A stretch of 64,000 nt of DNA. Origin: Bacteroidales bacterium. Lineage in GTDB: Bacteria > Bacteroidota > Bacteroidia > Bacteroidales > UBA932. How positions within the stretch are numbered: the stretch's first letter is position 1; each line of letters starts with the position of its first letter. The stretch spans positions 52,388 to 116,387 of the forward strand of contig JAFRPW010000046.1 of the NCBI GenBank assembly GCA_017428945.1, in the 5' to 3' direction. The translations under genes and the position numbers were made by a program. Below are positions 42,793 to 52,159 of this stretch, piece by piece. Under the pieces are notes generated by a model that was given only the letters and a program-made list of their open reading frames with translations, had not been told where the DNA came from and ran no database searches.

Positions 42793-43237
42793 ATTTCTCC
42801 TTGATCCAGGTGACGGACTCGCCGATGCCAAGGACGGTGCCGCGGACGACGAGCTTGCCGGGGCCCTCGAACTTGGCGGTCATCTTGACGCGGATGCCGC
42901 GGCCGGGGTCGTAGATCTTGGCGCCGGTCCAGTGCTGCTTTTCGGCATCGTACTTGAGCCCGGTGAAAATAACCACCTTGTCCATGGGGACGTTGCGGAG
43001 GGCTTTGTCAGGGTTCTTGGTGTCTGTCTTTATCTTGCCGTTTTCATCGTACAGGTCCGCCGTCCAGCATACGGTTCCTTTATAGGTTCCGTCCGACTGT
43101 TCTGTAATCTTTACCTTGTATGCGTCGATGCCGGTGCCGCAGTCGTATGTGCCCACGATGTTGCCGGCCTTGTTGTTCTGGGCGGAGAGACCAATGGTGA
43201 GAAGGAGCGCGGAAACCGCGAGTAAAAGCTTTTTCAT
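42791..43237 (-). CDS. DUF2147 domain-containing secreted protein
   Basis: A 148-residue periplasmic protein. The ATG at 43237 gives the signal peptide MKKLLLAVSALLLTIGLSAQ; ten upstream in-frame codons overlap the promoter. The mature part has the DUF2147 pattern GTYDCGTG..., YKGTVCW and an ending GTVLGIGESVTW. Function is unknown; the fold is a small beta domain. Its stop codon overlaps a carbonic anhydrase remnant. Confidence 0.88.
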   Translation of the reverse strand: MKKLLLAVSALLLTIGLSAQNNKAGNIVGTYDCGTGIDAYKVKITEQSDGTYKGTVCWTADLYDENGKIKTDTKNPDKALRNVPMDKVVIFTGLKYDAEKQHWTGAKIYDPGRGIRVKMTAKFEGPGKLVVRGTVLGIGESVTWIKEK

Positions 43238-43264
43238 AGTGTTCTGTTTAGGTTTTTTGTTACG

Positions 43265-43294
43265 CAAATATAGTGAAAACTACCCAAAAAGCAA
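43265..43294 (-). promoter_or_regulatory. Promoter of the DUF2147 gene
   Basis: On the minus strand TTG (43294-43292), 19 bases, TATATTTG (43272-43265): both elements exact. The TTG sits at the base of the neighbouring terminator stem. Confidence 0.7.
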
Positions 43295-43326
43295 GCGCCG
43301 CGTGCCTCCCGGCAAGCGGCGCTTTT
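43286..43326 (-). terminator. Terminator of the cyclophilin gene (bidirectional-looking)
   Basis: Arms AAGCGCCGC (43293-43301) and GCGGCGCTT (43316-43324), with A runs at the left and T at the right, so it could act on either strand; on the minus strand it follows the cyclophilin gene. Confidence 0.7.
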
Positions 43327-43365
43327 CATCTAACCTAAAAACTTAACCTATTAAAACTATTCGAG

Positions 43366-44076
43366 TTAATTAACTGCAAATTCTGTGCCTTGGGCCTGCA
43401 ATTCGTTAAGTTCTTTATCTGGTTTTATGGAAATTATGCGAACGTCGTTCACGGGACGGTCCATCCGGTCCGTTTTTACTCCTGCAATCTTGTCTATTAC
43501 GTTGAATCCGGCAACGGTTTCTCCAAAAACGGTGTACTCTCCGTCAAGGTGTACGCAATGGTCAGGATCCTGTACGATGTAGAACTGGGAACCGGACGAC
43601 TCCTTGAACGGATTGGCCATGTCTCCGCGGCGGGCGGCGGCAAGCGCTCCCTTGGAATGGCGGTGAAGCGGCGCTCCGTCGGCATCTCTCATCTCTGCGG
43701 GGATGGTGTAGTCCGGGCCGCCCTGTCCGTACAGGGCCACTTTGGCGGTGTCCCTGGTGTAGGGGTCTCCGCCCTGAATCATGAATCCGTTAATCACGCG
43801 GTGGAACAGCAGGCTGTCGTAGTAGCCCGCCAGGGCCAGCTTTTCAAAATTGTCCCTGTGGCGCGGAGTGTCGCTGAAAAGGCGCACCTTGATGGTTCCC
43901 ATGTTTGTGACGATGTCAAACACCGGAGTGGGAGGGAGGGTCTTTGCTATTGCTGCGGCGGCTACGGTGTCCAGGACCTCCGCTGCAGGCTCTTCCCCGG
44001 CGGGCTTCTGTGCCCCTTTTCCCTTGCAGGCGGCAATGGCGCCCATGGCAAGGATTATATACAATAACTTCTTCAT
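43366..44076 (-). CDS. Cyclophilin-type peptidyl-prolyl cis-trans isomerase, lipoprotein
   Basis: A 236-residue envelope isomerase. The ATG at 44076 gives a lipobox signal (MKKLLYIILAMGAIAAC); the longer frame upstream is noise. The cyclophilin core is seen as IVTNMGTIKVRLF, YDSLLFHRVINGFMIQGGDP (the active-site Arg region), SGSQFYIV and YTVFGETVAGFNVIDKI. An 'AAAIAKTLPPTP' linker separates anchor and domain. Probably assists folding of outer-membrane or lipoproteins. It is divergent from the flippase gene with interleaved promoters. Confidence 0.92.
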   Translation of the reverse strand: MKKLLYIILAMGAIAACKGKGAQKPAGEEPAAEVLDTVAAAAIAKTLPPTPVFDIVTNMGTIKVRLFSDTPRHRDNFEKLALAGYYDSLLFHRVINGFMIQGGDPYTRDTAKVALYGQGGPDYTIPAEMRDADGAPLHRHSKGALAAARRGDMANPFKESSGSQFYIVQDPDHCVHLDGEYTVFGETVAGFNVIDKIAGVKTDRMDRPVNDVRIISIKPDKELNELQAQGTEFAVN

Positions 44077-44085
44077 GGCATTGAG

Positions 44086-44116
44086 TTGAACTTTTATGCA
44101 AAAATAACTAATTTTG
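44086..44116 (+). promoter_or_regulatory. Promoter of the flippase/chromate transporter operon, overlapping the cyclophilin promoter
   Basis: TTG (44086-44088), 20 bases, TAATTTTG (44109-44116) on the + strand. On the minus strand TATTTTTG (44106-44099) for the cyclophilin gene lies inside the same 31 bases, so the two promoters compete for the same DNA. Confidence 0.6.
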
Positions 44117-44124
44117 TACTTAAT

Positions 44125-45561
44125 ATGGCAAATCCTCTGAAACAATTGGCCGGCGAAACCGCCATCTACGGGCTCAGCTCCATCCTGGCCAGGGTGCTCA
44201 ACTTCCTGTTTGTCCCCATCTACACCCGCATGCTCACCCAGGTGCAGTACGGCGTGGTGACGGAGTTCATGGCCTATATCGCCATCCTTCAGGTGGTGCT
44301 GGTGCTGGGGCTGGAGACGGGCTGTTTCCGTTTTGCCAACAAAGAGGGGGAGGATCCCCGCAAGGTCTACTCCGGAGCCCTGCTTGCCGTAACGGGCCTC
44401 AACCTGGCCTTCCTGGCGTGCATGGTTGCCTTCTCCGGTTCCATATCGGCCGCCCTGGGGTATGAAGGCTACAGGTCGCTCATCATTTACGTGGCCTCCA
44501 TTCTGTTCTGCGACAGCGTGACGGCAATCCTCTTTGCGAAACTCCGTCAGGAGCACAAGGCCGTAAAGTTCGCCGTCCTCAAGACCGTAAAGATACTTAC
44601 GGAGACAGGAGCAAACATTGTCCTTTTCTTCGTGTGGCCGGCAAAGCCGGATTTCACCTATCCAATTCTGGCAATCTTCATCAGCTGCGTTCTGTGCCTG
44701 GTACTGTTTATACCGGATATCATGAAACTCCGTCTGGTGTGGGACAGCGGCGTGGTAAAGCGCATGCTGGTGTATTCGCTTCCTCTTATGGTGGCGGCAC
44801 TTCCGGGCGTTGCCAACGACTTCCTGGACAGGATACTCTTCCGTTTCTTCGACACATCGTCAGAGGCCTGGAGGGCGTCCCTGGGCGTTTATCAGGCCGC
44901 CGTGAAGCTGGCCGTGATAATGAACCTCTTTATCCAGATGTTCCGTTATGCCGCCGAGCCGTTTTTCTTCCAGAGGACAAAGGACAAGGGGTCCAAGGAA
45001 CTCTATGCCGTTGTCATGGAGTACTTTACGGCATTCTGCGGGCTTGTGTTCCTTGGGGTTATCGGATACATCGACATAATTTCCTACCTGCTTGGAAAGG
45101 ATTTCAGGGTAGGAATAGGGGTCGTCCCAATCATGCTCCTGAGCTACATGCTGCTGGGGATGCTGTTCAACGTTTCCATGTGGTACAAGCTGTCCGGAAA
45201 GACTAAGATGGCCATCTGGATTACCCTGGCGGGTCTCATTGTGACAACGGTTGTGAACATAGTGTTCATGCCCCGCTTCTCCTACTGGGCATCGGCCTTC
45301 GGGCATCTGGCTAGCTATCTTGTCATGTTTATCCTCAGCGCCGCCCTTGGGGCAAAGTACTATCCCATCCCGTACAGCTGGAAGCGCATAGGTGCGTTCT
45401 TCCTCCTTATGGGAGCGGCATACGCCGTGATGTTCTTTACCGCACCTTCCGGGAGCGGCGTGCACTGGCTTAACATCGGCCTCAATACCGTCCTTATCCT
45501 TGCGTATGCTGGAGCATCGTGGATGATTCTCCGCAGGCGCCCCGTCCAAACTGCCGCGTAA
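44125..45561 (+). CDS. MOP-superfamily oligosaccharide flippase (Wzx-like)
   Basis: Inner-membrane flippase of 478 residues with about 12-14 hydrophobic helices. It starts GETAIYGLSSILARVLNFLF, the typical first helix of the polysaccharide transport family, followed by PIYTRMLTQVQYGVV. The ATG at 44125 lies eight bases after the -7 box; the upstream in-frame ATG at 44086 would precede it. It probably moves lipid-linked sugars for a surface polysaccharide. One base separates its stop from the chromate transporter gene. Confidence 0.9.
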   Translation: MANPLKQLAGETAIYGLSSILARVLNFLFVPIYTRMLTQVQYGVVTEFMAYIAILQVVLVLGLETGCFRFANKEGEDPRKVYSGALLAVTGLNLAFLACMVAFSGSISAALGYEGYRSLIIYVASILFCDSVTAILFAKLRQEHKAVKFAVLKTVKILTETGANIVLFFVWPAKPDFTYPILAIFISCVLCLVLFIPDIMKLRLVWDSGVVKRMLVYSLPLMVAALPGVANDFLDRILFRFFDTSSEAWRASLGVYQAAVKLAVIMNLFIQMFRYAAEPFFFQRTKDKGSKELYAVVMEYFTAFCGLVFLGVIGYIDIISYLLGKDFRVGIGVVPIMLLSYMLLGMLFNVSMWYKLSGKTKMAIWITLAGLIVTTVVNIVFMPRFSYWASAFGHLASYLVMFILSAALGAKYYPIPYSWKRIGAFFLLMGAAYAVMFFTAPSGSGVHWLNIGLNTVLILAYAGASWMILRRRPVQTAA

Positions 45562-45562
45562 T

Positions 45563-46102
45563 ATGGAGAAGAAGGTGTCACTGTGGGAGATTTTCGCAGT
45601 CTTTGCAAAGATTGGCGCCTTCACCATAGGCGGTGGTTATGCCATGATTCCCCTTATCCAGGCGGAAATGTCCAAAAGGGGATGGATAAGTGACGACGAG
45701 CTCCCTGACATAGTGGCCCTCTCGCAGAGCGCGCCAGGGGTGATGGCCGTGAACATCTCCATTTTTGCAGGGCACAAGCTCCGCGGGGTAAAAGGCAGCA
45801 TAGTGGCCACGCTGGGAAGCATCCTGCCGTCTTTCCTGGCAATACTTGCAATAGCAATGTTCTTCACCGCTTTCAAGGACAATCCGTGGGTGGAGAAGGC
45901 CTTCAAGGGCATCCGTCCGGTGGTGGTTTCACTCATTGCGGTTCCTATGATCAACATGGCCAAAAAGGCCTGCAAGAGCTGGTTGGCGTGGCTTCTGGCC
46001 ATTGCATCGCTTGTTCTGGTGGCATTTTTGAATGTGTCGCCGATATATATAATTATCTGTGTATTGGTGATTGGTTTTTCGGTGACTAAATGGAAGCGCT
46101 GA
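45563..46102 (+). CDS. Chromate transporter (CHR) subunit, first half
   Basis: Short-chain CHR protein of 179 residues. The signature FAKIGAFTIGGGYAMIPLI begins the first helix; SAPGVMAVNISIFAG is the second conserved piece. Short CHR proteins work as heterodimers, and a second one follows with a 13-base overlap. The substrate may be chromate, but many gut homologs have unknown anion substrates. Confidence 0.92.
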   Translation: MEKKVSLWEIFAVFAKIGAFTIGGGYAMIPLIQAEMSKRGWISDDELPDIVALSQSAPGVMAVNISIFAGHKLRGVKGSIVATLGSILPSFLAILAIAMFFTAFKDNPWVEKAFKGIRPVVVSLIAVPMINMAKKACKSWLAWLLAIASLVLVAFLNVSPIYIIICVLVIGFSVTKWKR

Positions 46103-46650
46103 GTCTCATACTGCAGCTGGCGTGGACGTTCTTTGTGATAGGGGCGTTCACCATCGGGGGAGGGTATGCCATGCTGTCCCTTATCCAGAACCAGGTGGTG
46201 GTGGAGCATCCGTGGATAAGCGAGAGCACTTTCACGGACATAGTGGCCGTGAGCCAGATGACGCCGGGGCCAATTGGTATTAACAGCGCCACGTACGTTG
46301 GCTATGAAGTGCTTTACAATGCCACGGGGAGCCATCTGCTGGGCGTCTGCGGGTCCTTCACGGCAAGCCTCGCGCTCATCCTGCCGTCGTTCCTCATCAT
46401 GCTGCTTATAGTGCGGTTCTACATGAAATTCCGCACCAGCAAGCTTTATGCGGGAACCATGGACTGGTTAAAGCCCTGCGTGGTGGGACTCATCGGCGCG
46501 GCTGCGGTAATTCTCATGGTACCTTCCAATTTCCCGGACTGGAAAAGCTGGTGCCTTCTGGGCGGAGCTTTTGTTGCCGGGTACTGGGGTAAGGTGAACC
46601 CCATCTACGTGATTCTGGCCGGAGCCGTGCTGGGATTAATTCTCTATTAG
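46090..46650 (+). CDS. Chromate transporter (CHR) subunit, second half
   Basis: A 186-residue partner of the preceding protein. FFVIGAFTIGGGYAMLSLI and SQMTPGPIGINSATYVG are the CHR motifs, with five to six membrane helices. The start lies inside the first gene, indicating coupled translation. The pair equals one full-length bidomain CHR transporter. Confidence 0.92.
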   Translation: MEALSLILQLAWTFFVIGAFTIGGGYAMLSLIQNQVVVEHPWISESTFTDIVAVSQMTPGPIGINSATYVGYEVLYNATGSHLLGVCGSFTASLALILPSFLIMLLIVRFYMKFRTSKLYAGTMDWLKPCVVGLIGAAAVILMVPSNFPDWKSWCLLGGAFVAGYWGKVNPIYVILAGAVLGLILY

Positions 46651-46660
46651 TGGCTGATAA

Positions 46661-46692
46661 TTTGTTTTTTACAGAATCTATAATTACCTTTG
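46661..46692 (+). promoter_or_regulatory. Promoter of the SusC/SusD operon
   Basis: TTTG (46661-46664), 20 bases, TACCTTTG (46685-46692). The predicted start near 46699 coincides with the 5' edge of a stable hairpin. Confidence 0.7.
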
Positions 46693-46698
46693 TAATTA

Positions 46699-46723
46699 CG
46701 CGCGTTACGCGCGGCGTTTTTTT
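46699..46723 (+). promoter_or_regulatory. 5'-terminal stem-loop in the susC leader
   Basis: CGCGCG (46699-46704), loop TTA, CGCGCG (46708-46713), then GCG and seven T. It would sit at the very 5' end of the transcript, more like an mRNA-protecting stem than a terminator. Confidence 0.5.
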
Positions 46724-46754
46724 ACGCAGTAGTGTTATTAATTTTTATGTGCTT

Positions 46755-49736
46755 ATGAAAAGATTGAAACTGGTTCTTGTGGCCTTTTTCGCACTCGTCG
46801 GATCCATGGTCCTGAGCGCGCAGAATGTCACGGTATCAGGTGTAGTAGTGGACGAAGCCGGCGTCCCCGTTCCGGGTGCGGCGGTCTTTGTGTCGGGAAC
46901 CACCCACGGCACCATGACGGGCTCTGAAGGAGAGTTCTCCCTGCAGATTCCCGCCTCCACCAAAGTGCTCAAGTGCTCATGCGTGGGATATGAAGAGACA
47001 GAGGTTCCCGTAGAAAAAGGGAAAATGCGTATCGTCCTTGCAGATGCCGTGACCTTCCTTGAAGAGGCCGTGGCAATAGGCTACGGTTCGCCCAAGAAGA
47101 TTGAGTCCCTGGTGGGATCCGTCACCACGGTTAATTCCTCCACCATCAAGAACGCTCCCTCATCATCGGCTCTGGATATGCTTCAGGGTCAGGTGGCGGG
47201 ACTAGCCGTTCTTACTTCCGGCGGTGTAGCCGGTGACAACTCCGTGTCAATGACCCTGCACGGTGTGGGCTCACTCACTTCTTCGTCACAGCCACTGTAT
47301 ATAGTGGACGGCGTACCGGCCAGCGCCCGTACAATCATGGCCCTCAACCCTAACGACATAGAGTCGATATCCATCCTCAAAGATGCATCGGCAACCTCCA
47401 TCTACGGTTCCCGTGCTGCAAACGGTGTTGTACACATCATCACCAAGGCAGGTGCCTACAACAACGATGCTACGGTCACCGTGCGTTCCCAGTGGGGTAT
47501 TTCAACCATCACGGACAAGTCCCTCTATGAGAACATGATGTCCTCCGGAGAACTCGCCCACTTCTGGAACATAGCCGGTGTCCATTCGGAGCAGTACGTG
47601 AAGGAAACCTTCTACGACAACGGCTACAACGCTGATACAAAGTGGTACAACTATGTCCAGCAGTTCAACAACCCCCAGTACCAGAACGATGTATCCGTAG
47701 AGGGCGGCGGACAGCGCGTGGCATATATGATCGGCGCATCCCAGTTCCATCAGAGGGGCCAGGCAATCGGCAACGTGTATGACCGTTATACCCTGCGTTC
47801 CAATATCCAGGGCCGTCCCAAGAACTGGCTCAAACTGGGTATGAACACCAACATTTCCTACGACAACAATACCCAGAACCCCAACTGGTCCAATTCTGGC
47901 GACAACAGGAACTATACCTCCGGCGCCCTGAGTTATCTCACCCTTCCGTTCTATCCGGCAATTGACCCGGAAACAGGGAAGGAGTATGAGAACGAATACC
48001 CTGGCGGCATGATCAACCATCATACTTATATGGCCAACCGTGTCACGCCCAGCGAGCGTCTGAGTATCAACGGTTCCGTTTTTGCCACCATAGACTTCAC
48101 CAGGAACCTCCGTTTCAGCTCCCGCGCAGGCGTTGACGGGTATATCTCCCGTTACACCGGCGTGATGAAGCCGGACTATTACCTTATGGGCGGCAGCGGC
48201 TGGAGAAGCCGTTCCACTGCGTACAGCTACAGCTCCTCGCTGTCCAATACCCTTGAGTATTCATTTAATTTCGGAGAGAACCATAAGTTCACAGCACTCG
48301 CAGGTCACGAGGAACTTTTCAACGATTATGACTACTGGTCCGGATCTTCCGAAGAAATCACCACTCCCGGAATTACGCTCATCCAGTCCGGAAACCCGGA
48401 GACATTCGATATTTCGGAGTCCCAGTCCCGCAGTGCCTTCCGCTCATTCTTCGGCCACGTGGACTATACGATGTATGAAAAATACATCCTGGACTTTGCC
48501 CTCCGTTACGATGCTTCTTCCCGGTTCGGTTCGCATAACCGCTGGGCTCCATTCTGGAGTGCAGGCGCACTGTGGAAGCTCAAGAAAGAGGCCTTCCTCC
48601 GCAGCGTTGTCTGGGTCAACGACCTTAACTTCAAGGTAAGCTACGGTACCCAGGGTAACGCCAGCATCGGCAACTACGACCACCTTGGCCTCATCGGCGG
48701 CACATCGTCCTATGGCGGACGTACCATCCAGTACTTCGCCCAGCCCATGAGCCCGGACCTGAAGTGGGAACAGCAGGCCCTCCTGACCGTTGCCGTAACG
48801 GGAAAGGTCTTTGACAAGTTCGACTTCGACCTGTCGTGGTACAACCGTAAGACCACGGACATGCTCATGGATGTTCCCATCCCTACAACCGTGGGCTTCT
48901 CTTCACAGACCCGCAACGTGGGTGCCCTCCTGAACAGGGGCGTAGACCTTACGCTGGGCTATGACATAGTCCGTGCCCGCGACCGTTTCCTCCGTGTCCA
49001 GGCCACCTTCAACTACAACCAGGAGAAGGTTCTGGAACTCTTTGACGGCCGTGACCGCTGGGAGATCACCAACACCGGCGTAGCCTTCGTCGTAGGACAT
49101 CCAGTGATGTACTACTATCCTATTTATGCCGGCGTAAACCGTGACAACGGTATGCCCACATGGTATGTCCCCGGAGAGAATATCGACGAGCCCACCATGG
49201 ACACCGTCACGGAAGAGTTCGAAGAAGTCACCCTCACCCAGAACACCGGTCTCAGGCGCCACGCACCCATCTACGGCGGCTTCAGCCTGCAGGGTGGATG
49301 GAAGAAGCTCAGCATAGTGGCAGACTTCTCCTATGTCCTTGGCAAGTACATGATCAACAACGATGCATTCTTCTACGCCAACCCCAACCAGTTCACTACG
49401 GATAACCAGCACAAGACAATATCCGACTTCTGGACGGAGAACAACAAGGATGCCGCCTGGCCGGATTGGCGCAAAGGCACCAAGATGCAGTTCGACACCC
49501 ACCTGGTGGAAGATGCATCCTTCATGCGTCTTAAGAACCTGCAGATAGGTTATGCCCTGCCTATGAGCCAGAAGATGGCCAAGGTGTTCCGTGAGCTCAA
49601 GGTTACCTTCACGGGACGAAACCTGCTCACCTTCACCAAGTATTCCGGCATAGATCCGGAAGACGACACCAACGTCTCCCTGGGTCTTCCCGCCAACTCA
49701 AAGCAGTACCTCTTGGGTATGGAATTCACCTTCTAA
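46755..49736 (+). CDS. SusC/RagA-family TonB-dependent outer membrane transporter
   Basis: A 993-residue nutrient importer. The ATG at 46755 gives signal peptide MKRLKLVLVAFFALVGSMVL, then SAQN. A CarboxypepD-regulatory-like domain (about residues 28-100) precedes the plug, which carries VDGVPASARTIMALNPNDIE and SILKDASATSIYGSRAANGV, hallmarks of SusC. The barrel ends in GMEFTF. It pairs with the SusD protein behind it. No sigma/anti-sigma or hybrid two-component regulator is adjacent. The later protease suggests peptides rather than glycans as cargo, by analogy with RagAB; this is inference. Confidence 0.96.
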   Translation: MKRLKLVLVAFFALVGSMVLSAQNVTVSGVVVDEAGVPVPGAAVFVSGTTHGTMTGSEGEFSLQIPASTKVLKCSCVGYEETEVPVEKGKMRIVLADAVTFLEEAVAIGYGSPKKIESLVGSVTTVNSSTIKNAPSSSALDMLQGQVAGLAVLTSGGVAGDNSVSMTLHGVGSLTSSSQPLYIVDGVPASARTIMALNPNDIESISILKDASATSIYGSRAANGVVHIITKAGAYNNDATVTVRSQWGISTITDKSLYENMMSSGELAHFWNIAGVHSEQYVKETFYDNGYNADTKWYNYVQQFNNPQYQNDVSVEGGGQRVAYMIGASQFHQRGQAIGNVYDRYTLRSNIQGRPKNWLKLGMNTNISYDNNTQNPNWSNSGDNRNYTSGALSYLTLPFYPAIDPETGKEYENEYPGGMINHHTYMANRVTPSERLSINGSVFATIDFTRNLRFSSRAGVDGYISRYTGVMKPDYYLMGGSGWRSRSTAYSYSSSLSNTLEYSFNFGENHKFTALAGHEELFNDYDYWSGSSEEITTPGITLIQSGNPETFDISESQSRSAFRSFFGHVDYTMYEKYILDFALRYDASSRFGSHNRWAPFWSAGALWKLKKEAFLRSVVWVNDLNFKVSYGTQGNASIGNYDHLGLIGGTSSYGGRTIQYFAQPMSPDLKWEQQALLTVAVTGKVFDKFDFDLSWYNRKTTDMLMDVPIPTTVGFSSQTRNVGALLNRGVDLTLGYDIVRARDRFLRVQATFNYNQEKVLELFDGRDRWEITNTGVAFVVGHPVMYYYPIYAGVNRDNGMPTWYVPGENIDEPTMDTVTEEFEEVTLTQNTGLRRHAPIYGGFSLQGGWKKLSIVADFSYVLGKYMINNDAFFYANPNQFTTDNQHKTISDFWTENNKDAAWPDWRKGTKMQFDTHLVEDASFMRLKNLQIGYALPMSQKMAKVFRELKVTFTGRNLLTFTKYSGIDPEDDTNVSLGLPANSKQYLLGMEFTF

Positions 49737-49748
49737 AGAAACTGCCCT

Positions 49749-51248
49749 ATGAAAAAGACACTTGGATATATTATTACACTTCTGGTTGCCGTATCATGCA
49801 ACCTGGAACAGTTCCCCACCAATGCGGTGGTTTATGAAGAAGGGTCCAGGATCATCGCTACAAGGGATGACCTCCTGGCATTCGAGGCCGGCATCATGAA
49901 TTTCTACCGTGCCGTACACGGCGGCGGGATGAATGTCGCCGAGGATGTGATGTTTGACGCCTTCAACGCCAGCTCCGGCTTCGGAAACAACTATGGTTCC
50001 GTCCACCGTCTTGACGACAGCTTTACAACCAGCGACAGCTATGTGGAAAGCTACTGGAGCAATCACTACATCGTAATAAAGAATTACAACGTCCTCATCG
50101 ACGCCCTTGACCAGGAGCAGAACGTTCCTTCAGGGAGCGAAGACCTGGCAAAACTGGTTCAGGGAGAAGCTTATTTCTATCGCGCCGAGGCCTACCTTAA
50201 CCTTGTCCGCCACTTCTCTCCGGATTATGACCCGGATGTGGACAGCGAGTACGGCGTTCCCGTCGTCCTTCACTACTCCCTTGACGAGCGCCCCGCCCGA
50301 AAGTCCGTCCACGAGGTCTACACCCAGATCAAGGAAGACCTTGACTCTGCCGCCGTCCGCCTGGCAAAAGTGGAGGGACAGCTTCAGTCTGACTATCCCA
50401 CCATCGACGCAGTGAACGCCCTCTATGCAAGGTATTATCTTGATATAGAGGACTTTGACAACGCAGCAGCAAGTGCCGATGCCGTTATCTCAACCAATAC
50501 ATACGCTCTTTCAAAGGATGCAACCGCATTCAAGGCAGAGTTTGTTGACGATTCCGGCTCCGAGGCCATCATGCAGCTTTACGGCAGCAAGGCGGAGCTC
50601 CCCAACTCCATCACGGCCTATACCGGATTGTACAGCTCCCTGGACCACGGTGTAGCCGCAAGGCCGCTGTTCATCCCCACAAAGAAGCTGGTCGATGCCT
50701 ATGGCTCCACAGACCTCCGCAAGGCATGGCTTTCCACCACGGATTACTATTGCGACATAAACGGTAACTACTACCGCGGAGACTTCTCCATCTTTGTCAA
50801 GTATCTTGGAAACCCCGCTCTGTACAGCAACATACCCAACGGCGCCCAAATGGAAAAGCCGTACATGATTGCAGAGATGTACCTGATCAAGGCGGAGGCC
50901 CAGGCGCGCAGCAATAAGATTCCCGCAGCAAAGACAACCCTGAACGTACTCCAGGCCCTCCGCGGTGCCACAACGACAACCGGTACCCTGAAGAACATCC
51001 AGAACGAATGGTTCCGTGAGACCGTCGGTGACGGAATGCGCCTGAGCTGCCTCAAGCGCTGGCATATCGGCCACGATGCCCGTGAGGGCCAGCCCGGTGC
51101 ACTCAGCGTGAACGCAATCATGACCGGAGAGCCATATAACCTGCGTTCCATGGCAGAGGATGACTATCATCTTATCTGGCCGGCTCCGGCAAGCCAGATT
51201 CGTCTCAACAGTAACCTTACGCAGTATCCTGCATACACGAATGAATAA
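49749..51248 (+). CDS. SusD/RagB-family nutrient-binding lipoprotein
   Basis: Surface lipoprotein lid of the SusC transporter, 499 residues. Lipobox LLVAVSC; then an all-helical SusD fold with YFYRAEAYLNLVRHFS and AEMYLIKAEAQARSN TPR-like segments and the C-terminal LIWPAPASQIRLNSNLTQ pattern. It starts 12 bases after susC and is clearly in the same operon. Confidence 0.96.
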   Translation: MKKTLGYIITLLVAVSCNLEQFPTNAVVYEEGSRIIATRDDLLAFEAGIMNFYRAVHGGGMNVAEDVMFDAFNASSGFGNNYGSVHRLDDSFTTSDSYVESYWSNHYIVIKNYNVLIDALDQEQNVPSGSEDLAKLVQGEAYFYRAEAYLNLVRHFSPDYDPDVDSEYGVPVVLHYSLDERPARKSVHEVYTQIKEDLDSAAVRLAKVEGQLQSDYPTIDAVNALYARYYLDIEDFDNAAASADAVISTNTYALSKDATAFKAEFVDDSGSEAIMQLYGSKAELPNSITAYTGLYSSLDHGVAARPLFIPTKKLVDAYGSTDLRKAWLSTTDYYCDINGNYYRGDFSIFVKYLGNPALYSNIPNGAQMEKPYMIAEMYLIKAEAQARSNKIPAAKTTLNVLQALRGATTTTGTLKNIQNEWFRETVGDGMRLSCLKRWHIGHDAREGQPGALSVNAIMTGEPYNLRSMAEDDYHLIWPAPASQIRLNSNLTQYPAYTNE

Positions 51249-51251
51249 GAT

Positions 51252-52139
51252 ATGAAGAAGATAGCTTACATAATCATTGTAGTTGCGGCACTCGCATCCT
51301 GCAGCAGGAAAGTGGAATTCACCAGGCTCCAGTTCGTGTATTTCTCAACTCCTGCAGTTTCCGTTTATGAAGACGCCGCGCTTGTGAAAATCCCAGTCAA
51401 GGCTGTTTCCGATGTGGATTTCACCGTCACATTCGAAACCATTGACGGCGAAAAACTGGACGCAACCACAGGTCAGACAGTTCCTAACGGAAAGAAGGGA
51501 GAGGACTACAGCATAGTAGACAACGAAGCGGCCATCCTCCGTTTCAAGGCAGGCCAGCAGAGCGACACCATCCAGGTAAAGATCACCGACTTCCCCGGAG
51601 TCCTGACAGGCAACAAGGAGTTCTCTGTCAAGCTTCTGGGTGTAAGCGGCGGTGAGGTCTCCCTTGGCGGATTCTCCACCTGCAAGGTCACCATCATCGA
51701 CAACGACCACCCGCTGAAGGAAATCTTCGGCGAGTATGCAGCAACCGACGGAGACAGCAATGCCTGGACCGTAACGCTGGCAGAAGATCCAACCAGCTAT
51801 ACCAATGTGCTGTTTGACGGTATCGTTCCTTTCTTTGCAGGAACCATTGCAGCAGGCACCCGCTACTATGTAGTTGCCCCTGTATCCGAAGACCTCAGCA
51901 CCATAAGCATTCCTCTTGGATACAAACTTGCAGACCAGTGGGACGGATATGACATCCTCATATTCGGCTATGACGGACAATACATCTACAATTCCGGCAT
52001 GCTCAGTTTCATGAAGACAGACACCGGATACAAACTCGAAGGCAGCCAGGGCTTCGCAGCCATTTACGAAAACGGCGGATATTACATCCCCGGCAGTGAT
52101 GCACTGGCCACTTCGCCGATTACCCTTGTCAAGAAGTAA
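51252..52139 (+). CDS. Calx-beta-like surface lipoprotein in the SusE position
   Basis: A 295-residue lipoprotein (lipobox ALASC). After about 30 residues comes a Calx-beta-type domain with an acidic loop (GEDYSIVDNEAAILRF, TIQVKITDFPG and a closing CKVTIIDNDHP). The second half (about 155-295) is beta-rich and starts IFGEYAATDGDSNAW. The position after SusD is where SusE/SusF-like binding proteins lie, so a ligand-capturing surface role is likely. It begins 3 bases after the SusD stop. Confidence 0.8.
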   Translation: MKKIAYIIIVVAALASCSRKVEFTRLQFVYFSTPAVSVYEDAALVKIPVKAVSDVDFTVTFETIDGEKLDATTGQTVPNGKKGEDYSIVDNEAAILRFKAGQQSDTIQVKITDFPGVLTGNKEFSVKLLGVSGGEVSLGGFSTCKVTIIDNDHPLKEIFGEYAATDGDSNAWTVTLAEDPTSYTNVLFDGIVPFFAGTIAAGTRYYVVAPVSEDLSTISIPLGYKLADQWDGYDILIFGYDGQYIYNSGMLSFMKTDTGYKLEGSQGFAAIYENGGYYIPGSDALATSPITLVKK

Positions 52140-52159
52140 CAATCTTAACATTATACTAT

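Noticed and set aside
43366-44556. Long version of the cyclophilin protein starting at 44556
   Set aside because: The upstream part is antisense to the flippase and lies before the lipoprotein signal at 44076.
46699-46723. Intrinsic terminator between the chromate transporter and susC
   Set aside because: It begins at the predicted susC start, so it would end a transcript only for readthrough from upstream; a 5' stem is the better reading, though it could serve both.
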